The notes under the pieces are model-generated. The model was not told the DNA's origin. It saw only the letters and a list, made by a program, of their open reading frames with translations, and searched no databases. DNA of 64,000 nt. Origin: Olavius sp. associated proteobacterium Delta 1 (GTDB taxonomy: Bacteria > Desulfobacterota > Desulfobacteria > Desulfobacterales > JAFDCJ01). Both the position numbers and the translations under genes were made by a program. Positions 33,067 through 42,100 of the stretch are shown here, in pieces (positions within the stretch are counted from its first letter, which is position 1; each line of letters begins with the position of its first letter). The stretch spans positions 1 to 64,000 of the forward strand of contig CACVKW010001130.1 of the NCBI GenBank assembly GCA_902749685.1, given 5' to 3'.

Positions 33067-33845
33067 TGGACAATCCAGGACAACAAGTATTTATTAATAG
33101 AATTCGTGCTGCACTGGGACACCGCTCAACGGATCGGCCCGGCAGCAACGATCTTTGCGCCGGTAAATTAACCGATGAAACCGGTGCCATCCTCGATCGC
33201 ATCAAAAACCGCTCCGCCGCCCACAGACAGCAACTGCTTGACAGGCTCATTAAAATGGCTCAGCCCATAAACCTGAACGTCATTGTCCTCAGTGATGAGA
33301 AATCTGCAGCGGCGGCCATCGCGGATCTCGTCCAGACCAAAGATCCGGAATGGGGCGACCCGAAAAGCATCGTGGCCTGGAAACATCCATTGATTAAAGA
33401 CCTGAATCTCGGGGAGGTGCTGGCGCCCCAAAAGGTGCCGGTATACATTACCGAACTGGGGGATTCCGAAGCCGGCGATAAATCCGAAGAAAGCGTAAGG
33501 GCACACATACGAAAACGCGTCATCGGCGCCTATATCGGAATTACGTCTGCTGACTTTTGCATGGCCGATACCGCGAGCCTGGTGATGCGAACCCGTCCGG
33601 GGCAGGCGCGCTCGGTATCGCTTGTGCCTTCGATCCATGTCGCGGTCATATATCTTGACCAAATCATTTTGGATCTAAAAGAACTTTACGCCCTGTTGCA
33701 GTGGGATTCAAAAGCACAAGCGGAGGGCCTGACCAACTGCATGACCTATATCTCCGGCCCCAGCAAAACCGCCGATGTAGAGGCCACCATGGTTCACGGC
33801 GCCCACGGGCCGCGGGAAGTTTATGTTTACGTGATTGCCGGCTGA
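33066..33845 (+). CDS. lutC: Lactate utilisation protein LutC, LUD-domain subunit
   Basis: A 259-residue LUD-domain protein. The core motif DFCMADTASLVMRTRPGQAR, SVSLVPSIHVAVIYLDQII and the end MTYISGPSKTADVEATMVHG AHGP are typical of LutC/YkgG. A frame opens 6 codons earlier at a TTG (33048), but the ATG at 33066, overlapping the lutB stop by one base and with GAAAGG 7 nt upstream, is preferred. It completes the lutABC operon. Confidence 0.85.
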   Translation: MDNPGQQVFINRIRAALGHRSTDRPGSNDLCAGKLTDETGAILDRIKNRSAAHRQQLLDRLIKMAQPINLNVIVLSDEKSAAAAIADLVQTKDPEWGDPKSIVAWKHPLIKDLNLGEVLAPQKVPVYITELGDSEAGDKSEESVRAHIRKRVIGAYIGITSADFCMADTASLVMRTRPGQARSVSLVPSIHVAVIYLDQIILDLKELYALLQWDSKAQAEGLTNCMTYISGPSKTADVEATMVHGAHGPREVYVYVIAG

Positions 33846-33971
33846 GGCTTTGGGCACATGGCCGGACCAAGAACCGATACTTACCGCTTGCCTAGCTGTT
33901 ACCCGTCATTTTTCCCGTCTACTCTGCTGCAGAATGAAACCAACCATGGTGTATTGAGTGTAACCTTTTAA

Positions 33972-34472
33972 TTGTTCATTCGTTTAATAAGTAAAGTGGG
34001 TGATTTCAGAGCATTCTACAAAAAGCATCGGGACCGGCTTTTTGCATATCTGATGAGGAGCACGGGGGATTATTTCCTTTCAGGTGACATCCTGCAGGAG
34101 AGCTTTACGCGTTATCTGGAAAAGTACGGTAAGGAGGGGCCAAACACCGCCCTGCTGTATACCATCGCCCGCAATGCTGTGGTCGACGGTTACCGCAAAC
34201 AGGGTTACGATGTGCAGCTCTTCGATGAACAGGAGTATTCGCAACACAACCCGGAAACACACATGACGGTGCGCGAAGACTACCGCCGAGTACTGTCGGC
34301 CATGCAGGAACTGTCGCCGGAAGAACGGGATGTCCTGTCGCTGGTGGTCAGCAGCGATCTGTCCTACCGGCAGATCGCCCGGATCACCGGCACCAGTGAG
34401 GGCAACGTCAAAGTCCGGGTGCACCGTGCCCGGGTGAAACTCAGAAAGATAATGAATACAGGTGAAAAATGA
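33972..34472 (+). CDS. ECF-type RNA polymerase sigma factor
   Basis: A 166-residue sigma-70 factor of the extracytoplasmic-function class. Region 2 is at about 10-75 (DFRAFYKKHRDRLFAYLMRS, DILQESFTRYLEKY, IARNAVVDGYRK) and region 4 at about 105-160 (LSPEERDVLSLVVSSDLSYR, QIARITGTSEGNVKVRVHRA). Region 3 is absent, as expected. The start is uncertain: TTG at 33972 or GTG at 33996, neither with a clear ribosome site. The stop overlaps the next gene by ATGA, and that gene encodes a membrane-spanning protein that is most likely its anti-sigma factor. Target promoters are unknown. Confidence 0.85.
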   Translation: MFIRLISKVGDFRAFYKKHRDRLFAYLMRSTGDYFLSGDILQESFTRYLEKYGKEGPNTALLYTIARNAVVDGYRKQGYDVQLFDEQEYSQHNPETHMTVREDYRRVLSAMQELSPEERDVLSLVVSSDLSYRQIARITGTSEGNVKVRVHRARVKLRKIMNTGEK

Positions 34473-35029
34473 AGGATTATCTGATAAGCAGTTATATAGA
34501 CGACGAACTGAATTGGGACGAAAAGATCGAGTTTGTCGAAACCGTGCATGAAAAAGCAGCCTTCAAGGACGAAGCCGTGGCTCTGTTGCACCAGGAAAAG
34601 CTGGTACGCGGCGAGGTGGTCGACCGCATGCCGGCTGTCGCATTTCCTGAAAGACGAAAAATAACAATGCCATTTTGGCGCCCGGCCGGCATGTTTGCCG
34701 CCGGCCTGGCAGTCGCTCTGCTGGTTATGTTTTTCGTGACGCCGCGGCAGGAGCTGCCCGTGTTGACGATGCACCGTTTTGTCCTGTATCAGCCGGATGT
34801 GAAGCAGGTGGAGATCACCGGCAGTTTCCTCGATTGGGGCGCCGTGCCCATGAAGCGAAGCGGTGCCAGCGGCTACTGGGAGGCGGTTCTCGAGGTGCCG
34901 GCCGGCGAGCACCGGCTGTGTTACATTATCGAGGGGCGTAAACGGATTCCGGACCCGACGATACCCATTCGCGAAAAGGATGATTTCGGCGGTGAGAACT
35001 CGATTCTGGCCGTGAATATGAAGACGTGA
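34469..35029 (+). CDS. Putative anti-sigma factor with periplasmic glycogen-binding-like domain
   Basis: A 186-residue single-pass protein. Residues 1-65 are cytoplasmic and acidic/basic (SYIDDELNWDEKIEFVETVH resembles the start of anti-sigma domains), the membrane helix is at about 72-91 (MFAAGLAVALLVMFFV), and residues 100-184 outside form an AMPK/CBM48-like E-set domain: FVLYQPDVKQVEITGSFLDW, YWEAVLEVPAGEHRLCYIIE, then DDFGGENSILAV. In enzymes this fold binds alpha-glucans or acts as an early-set domain. The gene is coupled to the sigma gene upstream (ATGA) and the lipoprotein downstream (GTGA). Sensing of a polysaccharide or envelope signal is inferred. Confidence 0.7.
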   Translation: MKDYLISSYIDDELNWDEKIEFVETVHEKAAFKDEAVALLHQEKLVRGEVVDRMPAVAFPERRKITMPFWRPAGMFAAGLAVALLVMFFVTPRQELPVLTMHRFVLYQPDVKQVEITGSFLDWGAVPMKRSGASGYWEAVLEVPAGEHRLCYIIEGRKRIPDPTIPIREKDDFGGENSILAVNMKT

Positions 35030-35352
35030 AAATACAGATACTGCAACTGGCGGTTGTCGCTTTTTACCTTGCAGGTTGTGCTGCAACCCACTATCACGAG
35101 ATACTGTCGGACGGGGTGATCTTTTACCTAAAGGTGCCCGAGGCCCGGGGGGTGGCGTTCGCCTCGTCGCTGGACGCCTACAGTCCTCACCTGGCCCGCA
35201 AGGTAGACGGCTCACGCTGGGCAGTTACCGTGCCGGCCGGTTCTGAATTCCGGTATTTTTACATTGTGGATGGGGCGGTGTACGTGCCCGAGTGCCAATT
35301 TTACGAAAAGGATGATTTTGGCTCCCGCAATTGCATATACGTCCCGGAATAG
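35026..35352 (+). CDS. Lipoprotein with a second glycogen-binding-like domain
   Basis: A 108-residue protein starting with GTG inside the previous gene (GTGA overlap, 35026-35029). The signal peptide ends at lipobox LAGC (Cys18). The rest is one E-set domain parallel to that of the anti-sigma factor: GVIFYLKVPEARGVAFASSL, WAVTVPAGSEFRYFYIVDG, YEKDDFGSRNCIYVPE. The shared end (EKDDFG-x2-N) shows common descent by duplication, but the surface aromatic W of FLDW is replaced (SSLDAY). It may be the partner or decoy of the anti-sigma sensor. Confidence 0.65.
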   Translation: MKIQILQLAVVAFYLAGCAATHYHEILSDGVIFYLKVPEARGVAFASSLDAYSPHLARKVDGSRWAVTVPAGSEFRYFYIVDGAVYVPECQFYEKDDFGSRNCIYVPE

Positions 35353-35456
35353 AGATTTGCTCAAATAAAAAAAAAGGGACATTGATTAACGCGGATGACA
35401 CAGATATTTTATTGTCTTCGACAATGTTTCAAAAAAACCAAAATTTTTCTAAAAAT

Positions 35457-35484
35457 CCGTGAAGATCAGTGTAAATCTGTGTCC
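35457..35484 (+). repeat. Short filler repeat
   Basis: CCGTGAAGATCAGTGTAAAT followed by CTGTGTCC is related to the pieces at 7771-7903. It lies in the gap between the lipoprotein and the Gly-rich protein genes. Confidence 0.35.
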
Positions 35485-35522
35485 TATATTTCAAATCGTT
35501 AAGATGCAAGGACCTTTCAGCA

Positions 35523-36557
35523 ATGAAAGTTTTGATACCAAAATCAAAACCTGAAAACCGAACCTTTGGGTTTATTGCGGTGGCTTCGGCGCTTTTGGTG
35601 GTGCTGTTTGCGACTGTTGCGCTGGGTGATGCGATTGATGACGGTCTGCCGGCAAATACGCCGGAGGCGGTCAAGGCCAGCACCCGGCAGGCGGTTCAAA
35701 GCGGTCTGGAACCGGAAAGCGTGATCAAGCTCACCCGGGCCATGCAGCAAAACAAGTTTAATGAACAGCAGATCCAACTGGCCCACGTGCTGATCATCGA
35801 GGCAAAGAACAGCAGTATGCCCGTGCAGCCGTTGATGAACAAGGCTTTCGAGGGGATGGCCAAGAGTGTACCTCCGTCCCGGATTGTGAATGCAATGGAA
35901 ACGGTCCAGTCACGGAATGCCTTTGCCTTCCAGCGTGCCGCGAAGCTCTCTGGAGACAAATCGCGCACGCAAAACCTGGGTCGCACGCTGGCGGCCGGTC
36001 TTGCCGCCGGACTGTCCGAAGCGGACGCCGACAAGATCACGGATATGGCACAGCAGCGAGCAGGCTCGATGAATTCCGACCAGGCATACAGCCTGGCCTT
36101 CGAAAGTTATCAGACCGCGCGTGATGTCTCACGCTTAGGCGTTTCGTCACAGGCTGTCACCGGCATGGTCACCCGGGCGTTAAATAAAGGATTTAACCCT
36201 GAAGATATGCGCGCCATGCGCAGCGCCTTTATGATGCAGGCGCAGCACGCCGAACCGCAAAACCTGGCGCGCGGATATGCCGCAGCCATCCAGGACGGTA
36301 AAGGATTTCATGAGGGTTCGGGGGCAGCCGGCGGCCAATCGGGCGGCCCTGGTCCGGGAGGCCCGGGCGATGGTGGAGGTGCGGGATCCGGTGGCTCCGG
36401 AGCCGGCAGCGGCAGTGGCGGATCAGGTGCCGGCAGCGGCGGATCAGGTGCCGGCAGTGGAAGTTCCGGTGTGTCCGGTTCAGGCGGGGCCGGAGCCGGC
36501 AGCGGAGGTTCCGGTGGTCCCGGACCCGGCGGCGGAGGTGGTGGCGGTAATCCGTAG
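35523..36557 (+). CDS. Exported protein with helical repeats and Gly/Ser-rich tail
   Basis: A 344-residue protein. A long basic N-region and a hydrophobic stretch (about 17-35, FIAVASALLVVLFATVALG) form a Sec signal. Residues 36-260 are alpha-helical with loosely recurring units of the type NTPEAVKASTRQAVQSGLEP, GLAAGLSEADADKITDMAQ and GVSSQAVTGMVTRALNKGFN. Residues about 262-344 are almost wholly Gly, Ser, Ala and Pro (GAGSGGSG-type units). It follows the sigma/anti-sigma/lipoprotein set after 170 bp and could be its target, as a surface or matrix protein. I know no family for it. Confidence 0.6.
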   Translation: MKVLIPKSKPENRTFGFIAVASALLVVLFATVALGDAIDDGLPANTPEAVKASTRQAVQSGLEPESVIKLTRAMQQNKFNEQQIQLAHVLIIEAKNSSMPVQPLMNKAFEGMAKSVPPSRIVNAMETVQSRNAFAFQRAAKLSGDKSRTQNLGRTLAAGLAAGLSEADADKITDMAQQRAGSMNSDQAYSLAFESYQTARDVSRLGVSSQAVTGMVTRALNKGFNPEDMRAMRSAFMMQAQHAEPQNLARGYAAAIQDGKGFHEGSGAAGGQSGGPGPGGPGDGGGAGSGGSGAGSGSGGSGAGSGGSGAGSGSSGVSGSGGAGAGSGGSGGPGPGGGGGGGNP

Positions 36558-37014
36558 AAGCTGGAATTCCGGGCTTGCGGTGTTTTTTTGTTTTTGCGCT
36601 GCCGGGTCGCCAATCAGCTTAATTGATCCGGCCTTTTTGAGGTATATAGAACCGTTTTTTGAATACGAGAATGTGTAAAAAAATATACATCCGCGCAGAA
36701 TTTTGAATTTTTTAGTTTTATTTTAGAAATACTCCCCCTTTTCCCCACGCTTTTTATCAATAATCCAGAATAATGTTAAAAAAAGTGTAACCTGTCGGCC
36801 TCCTTTACGTTAATTATTTAAACCGTTTCGAAAGTAGCGCACAGCCGCATCAGCGATCCGGAATCCATGATTCGCTTCAGCAGGAATCCGGACCGGGCAC
36901 TGCAAAGCGAACTCAATCTGAAAACGGGCATGCTGGACATTGCCTTTTCAATTCGAAATGGAACGGAGAAGGGCGTATTACTCACCAATTACTATCATCA
37001 AGGAGGAGGATGAG
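36558..37014. other. Gap between the two Gly-rich protein genes
   Basis: About 450 bp without a credible gene. An AT-rich part near 36700-36830 may carry the promoter of the second Gly-rich gene. The segment 36840-36960 has higher GC and might be an eroded coding piece (short open frame on the plus strand), but no family is recognisable. Confidence 0.35.
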
Positions 37015-37455
37015 ATGTTACGAAAAATTATGAATGCAAAGGTATTTTTTCTGGCAGTAATTTTGGCAACCGCACCGGCTTGGAGCTCGACACCCGGTTA
37101 TACCAATCCGGCAGACTCCGGTAAAAGTTTCACCACGGATCTGAACTCGGCCACCGAATACACCTTCAAGACCGAAACCACCTTGGCTCGCGGAGGTAAC
37201 GGAGGAGGAGGCGGCGGCAACGGCGGTGGTAATGGCGGTCAGGGTGGCAACGGCGGTGGCAACGGCGGCAACGGTGGCCAGGGCGGCAACGGCGATGGCA
37301 ACGGAGACAACGGCGGCCAGGGCGGCAACGGTAACGGCAATGGAGATTGTGACGGTACCGGCCCCAATGGCAATGAATACGGTGGCCCTGATGCAGCCCC
37401 AGGCCCGAATGCCGGCCCCGGCCCTGTTGGCCCTGGCGACGGCGGTCTCCTGTAA
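37015..37455 (+). CDS. Exported Gly/Asn-rich low-complexity protein
   Basis: A 146-residue protein. Signal peptide residues 1-24 (MNAKVFFLAVILATAPAWSS region, cleavage after AWS is plausible). The next 35 residues are ordinary (GYTNPADSGKSFTTDLNSAT), then residues about 60-125 are Gly/Asn/Asp/Gln repeats such as GGNGGGNGGQGGNG, and the end is Pro/Gly-rich. The ATG at 37015 has AAGGAGGAGG before it, so the longer frame from 36940 is rejected. The DNA of the repeat (37190-37350) is a degenerate GGTGGCAACGGC array. A structural or adhesive role is possible. Confidence 0.6.
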   Translation: MLRKIMNAKVFFLAVILATAPAWSSTPGYTNPADSGKSFTTDLNSATEYTFKTETTLARGGNGGGGGGNGGGNGGQGGNGGGNGGNGGQGGNGDGNGDNGGQGGNGNGNGDCDGTGPNGNEYGGPDAAPGPNAGPGPVGPGDGGLL

Positions 37456-37640
37456 ACAACGATTCGACGGCGCTACTGAATCACCCTGCAGCTCTTTTTC
37501 GTCTCCGAACCGGCCGACAGCAGCCGGAAAACGACCAGTAGCGCCAACCCCTTGCTCAAATTTTTCATTTTCCCCTTGCTATGTTTTATGTTACACATTC
37601 AATCTATTCTTAATCGAACTTTGACTCGATCTGCATAGAT

Positions 37641-38393
37641 TTGGACATGTGTTATCCGCATAAAACATTACTGGTATTCCTATCAGCAGCCCTAATCCTT
37701 AACGGATGTATTCTGGAGAGGATTTTCAGGGTTAAAAACCAGCTTTGCGATTTTGAAAAAAATTTTCAGATTGAAATTTCGCAAGGATTTCGCGTTTTGC
37801 TGCGAGATCCGGTCCTACTGGATGAAGACATCACCAGGTTGGCCGGTGCGGAGCCATCCGAACAAAAGTTGGTCGGTGATGAACTGGTTATGACATACAT
37901 TGCTGAAAGAAAAGGATTACAATCCAATGGGCAATATGATCTTCCTATCGAATTGCGCTTTGTCCGTCTCGCTGGGGAATATCGCTTGAAGGAGGGGTAC
38001 CTGGGCAAAAACCTGGCTGATATGTTGACTGACGAATTGTTGACCCAGATTATGCAGTCGGTCTGTAAGTCGCAAAAGAGTCTGGTCAAACAGCAGATCA
38101 CCATTGATATCAGAACATTGGATCGAACATTGTTACCTGCCGGATCGGAGATAACCGGTATCCTTGGTCCGCCGAATTCTAACTCAGACATTGAGCACAG
38201 GCAGGTCTATGACTATCAGCTTAAAAACAATGATGGCCTTGATAAAGAGACCACCATTGAAATTTATTTGGACGATACCGATCAACGGATCCTCCGAATT
38301 AAAATGAAGCATTTGCGGTATAACCTGGATGCTGATTTTGAAAAAGGTGAGGCGGTCCTGAATGTGGATATATTTATTGACGAAGAAACCTGA
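37641..38393 (+). CDS. Lipoprotein of unknown function
   Basis: A 250-residue protein with a signal peptide ending at lipobox LNGC (Cys23). The mature part is mixed alpha/beta: a strand-rich N-terminal half (FEKNFQIEISQGFRVLLRDP) and a C-terminal half with alternating strands (YDYQLKNNDGLDKETTIEIY, DQRILRIKMKHLRYNL). Two Cys besides the lipobox are visible. No ribosome site was clear. It lies after the Gly-rich genes and before the cyclic-nucleotide-binding gene. No family is recognised. Confidence 0.55.
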   Translation: MDMCYPHKTLLVFLSAALILNGCILERIFRVKNQLCDFEKNFQIEISQGFRVLLRDPVLLDEDITRLAGAEPSEQKLVGDELVMTYIAERKGLQSNGQYDLPIELRFVRLAGEYRLKEGYLGKNLADMLTDELLTQIMQSVCKSQKSLVKQQITIDIRTLDRTLLPAGSEITGILGPPNSNSDIEHRQVYDYQLKNNDGLDKETTIEIYLDDTDQRILRIKMKHLRYNLDADFEKGEAVLNVDIFIDEET

Positions 38394-38532
38394 GATAATG
38401 ATTCTGATTAGCATGCTTCGTTTCCAAGGGCGCTGTACTCAACATTGCTTGCCATAAATCCCATGGCTGCGGATATGGGAGCCGATTTGACACCGGCCCT
38501 TGGCAGCGCACAAATCTGGAGGATCATCAGCC

Positions 38533-39135
38533 ATGAAAACAGCAGATCTCTTAGCTAAAGTTTCTATTTTTTCGCATTTAAACAAAGAGGATTTGCAAAG
38601 AATTGCGAAAAAGAGCCGATATTGCCAATTCAACATCGGTGATTTGATCATCAAGGAAGGTGAGCGAGACGGACGACTTTACATCCTCATCAGCGGTAAA
38701 GTTGACGTCATCAAGGGTTTCGGCCTGCGAAAGGAAAAGCGTCTGCGATCCTTGGCAGCGCCATGCTATTTTGGAGAAATGGCGCTCATCAATAATTTGG
38801 TTCGGTCCGCAACCGTGGTGGCCAGGGCAAACACTAAAACGCTATGCCTCGACCAGTGGAACCTGCATCAGGAGATAGAAAAGTATCCCAAGCTTGCGAT
38901 CGAGTTGCTGCAGGTGATGAATCGACGTTTCTTAACGCTTGAAATAGCCCTGGTTAATGCAATAGGCGGCTTTATACCGATTTGTTCCAACTGCAAAATG
39001 ATCCACGCTGAAAACGGCTCATGGATGCCGATTGAAAAATACATTATGGAACACACCGACCATGAGTTTAGCCACGGAATTTGTCCACAGTGCAGAAAAA
39101 AGCTATACCCTGAATCGACCAGACATCTCATTTAA
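38533..39135 (+). CDS. Cyclic-nucleotide-binding protein with C-terminal zinc-finger-like domain
   Basis: A 200-residue protein. Residues 1-125 are a CAP-type cyclic-nucleotide-binding fold (LLAKVSIFSHLNKEDLQRIA, LIIKEGERDGRLYILISGKV), with FGEMALINNLVRSATVVA as the phosphate-binding cassette. Residues about 150-197 carry a Cys-rich module, ICSNCKMIHAENGSWMPIEK and then HEFSHGICPQCRKKLYPE, often found at the end of PAS and CNB signalling proteins. There is no HTH, so it is not a CRP regulator. The ATG at 38533 has GGAGG 9 nt upstream. Its 3' end overlaps that of the cyclase by 4 nt, and cAMP made there is a likely ligand. Confidence 0.8.
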   Translation: MKTADLLAKVSIFSHLNKEDLQRIAKKSRYCQFNIGDLIIKEGERDGRLYILISGKVDVIKGFGLRKEKRLRSLAAPCYFGEMALINNLVRSATVVARANTKTLCLDQWNLHQEIEKYPKLAIELLQVMNRRFLTLEIALVNAIGGFIPICSNCKMIHAENGSWMPIEKYIMEHTDHEFSHGICPQCRKKLYPESTRHLI

Positions 39136-42100
39136 CCGGCATCGAACTTATTAAGCTTTTGGGCTAAACGGCCGGCATAACCCTTGGCTGCCATCAAAAG
39201 AAACAGGTCATAAGCTTCCTGCAGCATTCGCTGATGGCCGGCATCATCCCCTTTTAGCCTGGCAAATTCGGCGTGGTGCTGACAAACGAAGGGCTTCATT
39301 ACCGCCCCGCCTGTTTTTTCAATCAGTTCATCGGCCCGCGCCAGGGCCTTGGCGATGCGTGGCTGATCTTTTATGCGTTCGCCGTGCAATAGAACTCCTG
39401 CCAGGGCACTCTGGGCCTGTAGTTCCCAGAAAAGCGTTTCTTGGCGGCATGCGACGGTAACGGCTTCCTCGGCAGTAACAAACGCCTGCTCCAACTCACC
39501 GCACCCGGCCATGGCTTCTGCCAATAGGGCCAGGAAGGAGGCTTCCGCCTCCAGGCCGAGCTTATGCTGTCTGGCCTGCGCCAGGGCGTATTCGAGTGAC
39601 TGCCGGGCTTGCGACCAACGCTGACCGGTCAGATGCGCCCTGCCGATGGTTGAAGCTGAAACAGCAATGGCCCAGGTCGAACCTGAGCGTTCTGCCAGTT
39701 CTGCAAAAACCCGAGCATCACGCCAGCAGGCATTGATGTCACCGATGTAGATGGAGAGGTTGGCGCGGACAAGCGCTTCGGTATGGGTTGTGCGGTAATC
39801 TTTTTTGGACGTTTGGGCTGACGGCATGAGATGCGTCGCTTGCTCTATGTAAGATTCGGCCTGTCTAAGTTTGCCCATCATCGACAGAACATTGGCCCTG
39901 GCGAGTAGAAAAGATCGCAAAAGACGATTGAGAACCGGCGGCGGCAGGGTGGATTCCGATGCTTTGCAGCCGGCAAATCCTTCCTCAATCAGCGTCAGGG
40001 CTGATCTTAAGTCGCCTTGGTGGAATTTGGCGACATACCGGCGTTGCAGGAGACCGAGCTTAATTTCAGGGTCGGGCACCTTTTCAGCGATAATCGAGGC
40101 CGCATTAAGATACGATTGTTGTCCCGCGAAGTCGCCCGACCACCCCAATCGCGCTGCCATGTCCTCGTGAAGACGCAACAGGGATCGAGCGTCATTAAAT
40201 TTGTCTGCCAAATGTCGGCCCTGTTCAAAAATGTCTTTGGCCTGCCCGGGTGAGATATCGACGCGACCTCCGATGCCCAGTGCTCCGCAACAGGCCTCCA
40301 GCTGCAAATTCAAAGCTTCATCGGTTGCCGATCCCTGCTGAGCCAGTTTCAGCGCCTGAATCCAATGAAAGAATGTTGTTTGAACTTCAGCAAAACCGGC
40401 TGCCAGGGCGGCACGGCGATGCCAGCGGGCGGCCTTGAGAGGATCTTTGGCCTTTTCCCAGTGATACGCCACCAGTCCGGCAAATTCATCCTGGCGGTCG
40501 GGATGAATCGTTTCAATAGCCAGGGCTGTGCGGCGGTGTTGTTTTGCTCGCGGTTTGCTGAGCAGTGTATGGTAAGCCACCTCCCTCACAATCGGGTGCC
40601 GGAAGGCATAAACCGGCTCCGGGTAAAACACTTTTTGATAGAAAAATTCAACTGCATTCAGTTTATACAGGCTATCGTCGAGGTCATTGCCGGACAAATT
40701 CATCGTCTGGCGCAGAATGGCCTCCTCAAACTCCTGGCCGATTACCGACGCTGTTTGGAGAACCTGTTTAGCTGCCTCGCCGAGACGGTCTATGCGAGCC
40801 GCCAGTACCGTTTGCACGGTGCGCGGCAGCGTGTTTGTTTTGACCGGTTTCACCAGCCGGTAGGCAGCGTGTTGACCGACAAGGTTGCCGGCTTCAACCA
40901 GGGAACGGATCAGTTCCTCGATGAAAAAGGGATTGCCAAGCGCACGAGATACAAGCTTTGTCGCAAGGTCTTGGGTCGACGGATCATGTCCCAGGAGGTC
41001 ATCCAGCAGTTCCCGGGCACCCGTGCTGTCCAGGGCCGCCAGTGGAAGATTCCGGTAGCTGGACCTGTTCATCCAATCCCGCTGATATTCAGGGCGAAAA
41101 TTCAGCAACAGCAAAGTTCGGCTATTCTTGACCGCATCTACCAGACGGGCGATGAAGGTATCACTGGACGGATCGATCCAGTGCAGATCATCCACCATGA
41201 TAATCAGTGGCTCCCGTCCGGACATCGTCTGAACCAGACGTTGGATCATGGCAAACAGTTTCCGCTGTCGATTTTCCGAATCAGCCCCGATAGCCGGTTG
41301 TTGGGGATCGGCCACAGCCAGAAAATCAAACCAGATCGGCAGGGTATCTTTGAACGTCTCGTCCAGCAGTATCAATGTGCCGGCAATCTTTTTGCGTGTT
41401 TCTTCTGCTTGCTCCTGTTCGGAAATGCCGAATATGCTTCGCAGCAGCTGCAAAACAGGCAGTAACGGAACAGTCTGTATGTGAGAGGCGCAATTTGCTT
41501 TGCAGACTGTAACCCCCGTTTGACGGATAATCTCTATAAATTCATAGCACAGACGGCTTTTGCCGACCCCGGGCTCACCGACTACGCCGACTACATTACC
41601 GTTGCCATTTAAAGCTCGCTGAAGCTCGGATTGGAGGATGGTCAATTCTTTACTGCGGCCAATGAAACGTGAGAAGCCGCGTTCCCGCGAAATATCGAGC
41701 CGGGATTGATATTCACAGGCCCCCTCCAATTCATAGATGCGCAACGGCAGGCTTACCCCTTTAACCGCAGACATTCCGAGGTCACGCACCTTGAAAAATC
41801 CCTCGATAAGCCTGTTGGTGTGTTCGGTGATATAGACACAGCCGGATTCGGCCAGCTGTTCCATGCGGGCCGCCAATCCCACTGTCTGACCCTGCGCGGT
41901 GTAATCCATGCGCAAATCGTCACCGATCCGGCCGACGACAACTTCACCCGAGTTAAGACCGATACGAACACCGAAATTGAGCCCGCGCTTGACCCGCAGC
42001 CGGTCGGCATGGCGCCGCAGCTCAGCGCGCAGATAAAGCGCGGCGTAACCGGCCCGCAGGGCATGATCCTCGTGAGCGATCGGCGCCCCGAACAATGCCA

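Noticed and set aside
37190-37350. Possible CRISPR or tandem repeat array
   Set aside because: The repetition is a coding low-complexity Gly/Asn tract, with no regular repeat-spacer structure.
40365-41465. 366-codon plus-strand frame in the cyclase gene
   Set aside because: Antisense to conserved ATPase motifs; no recognisable protein features.
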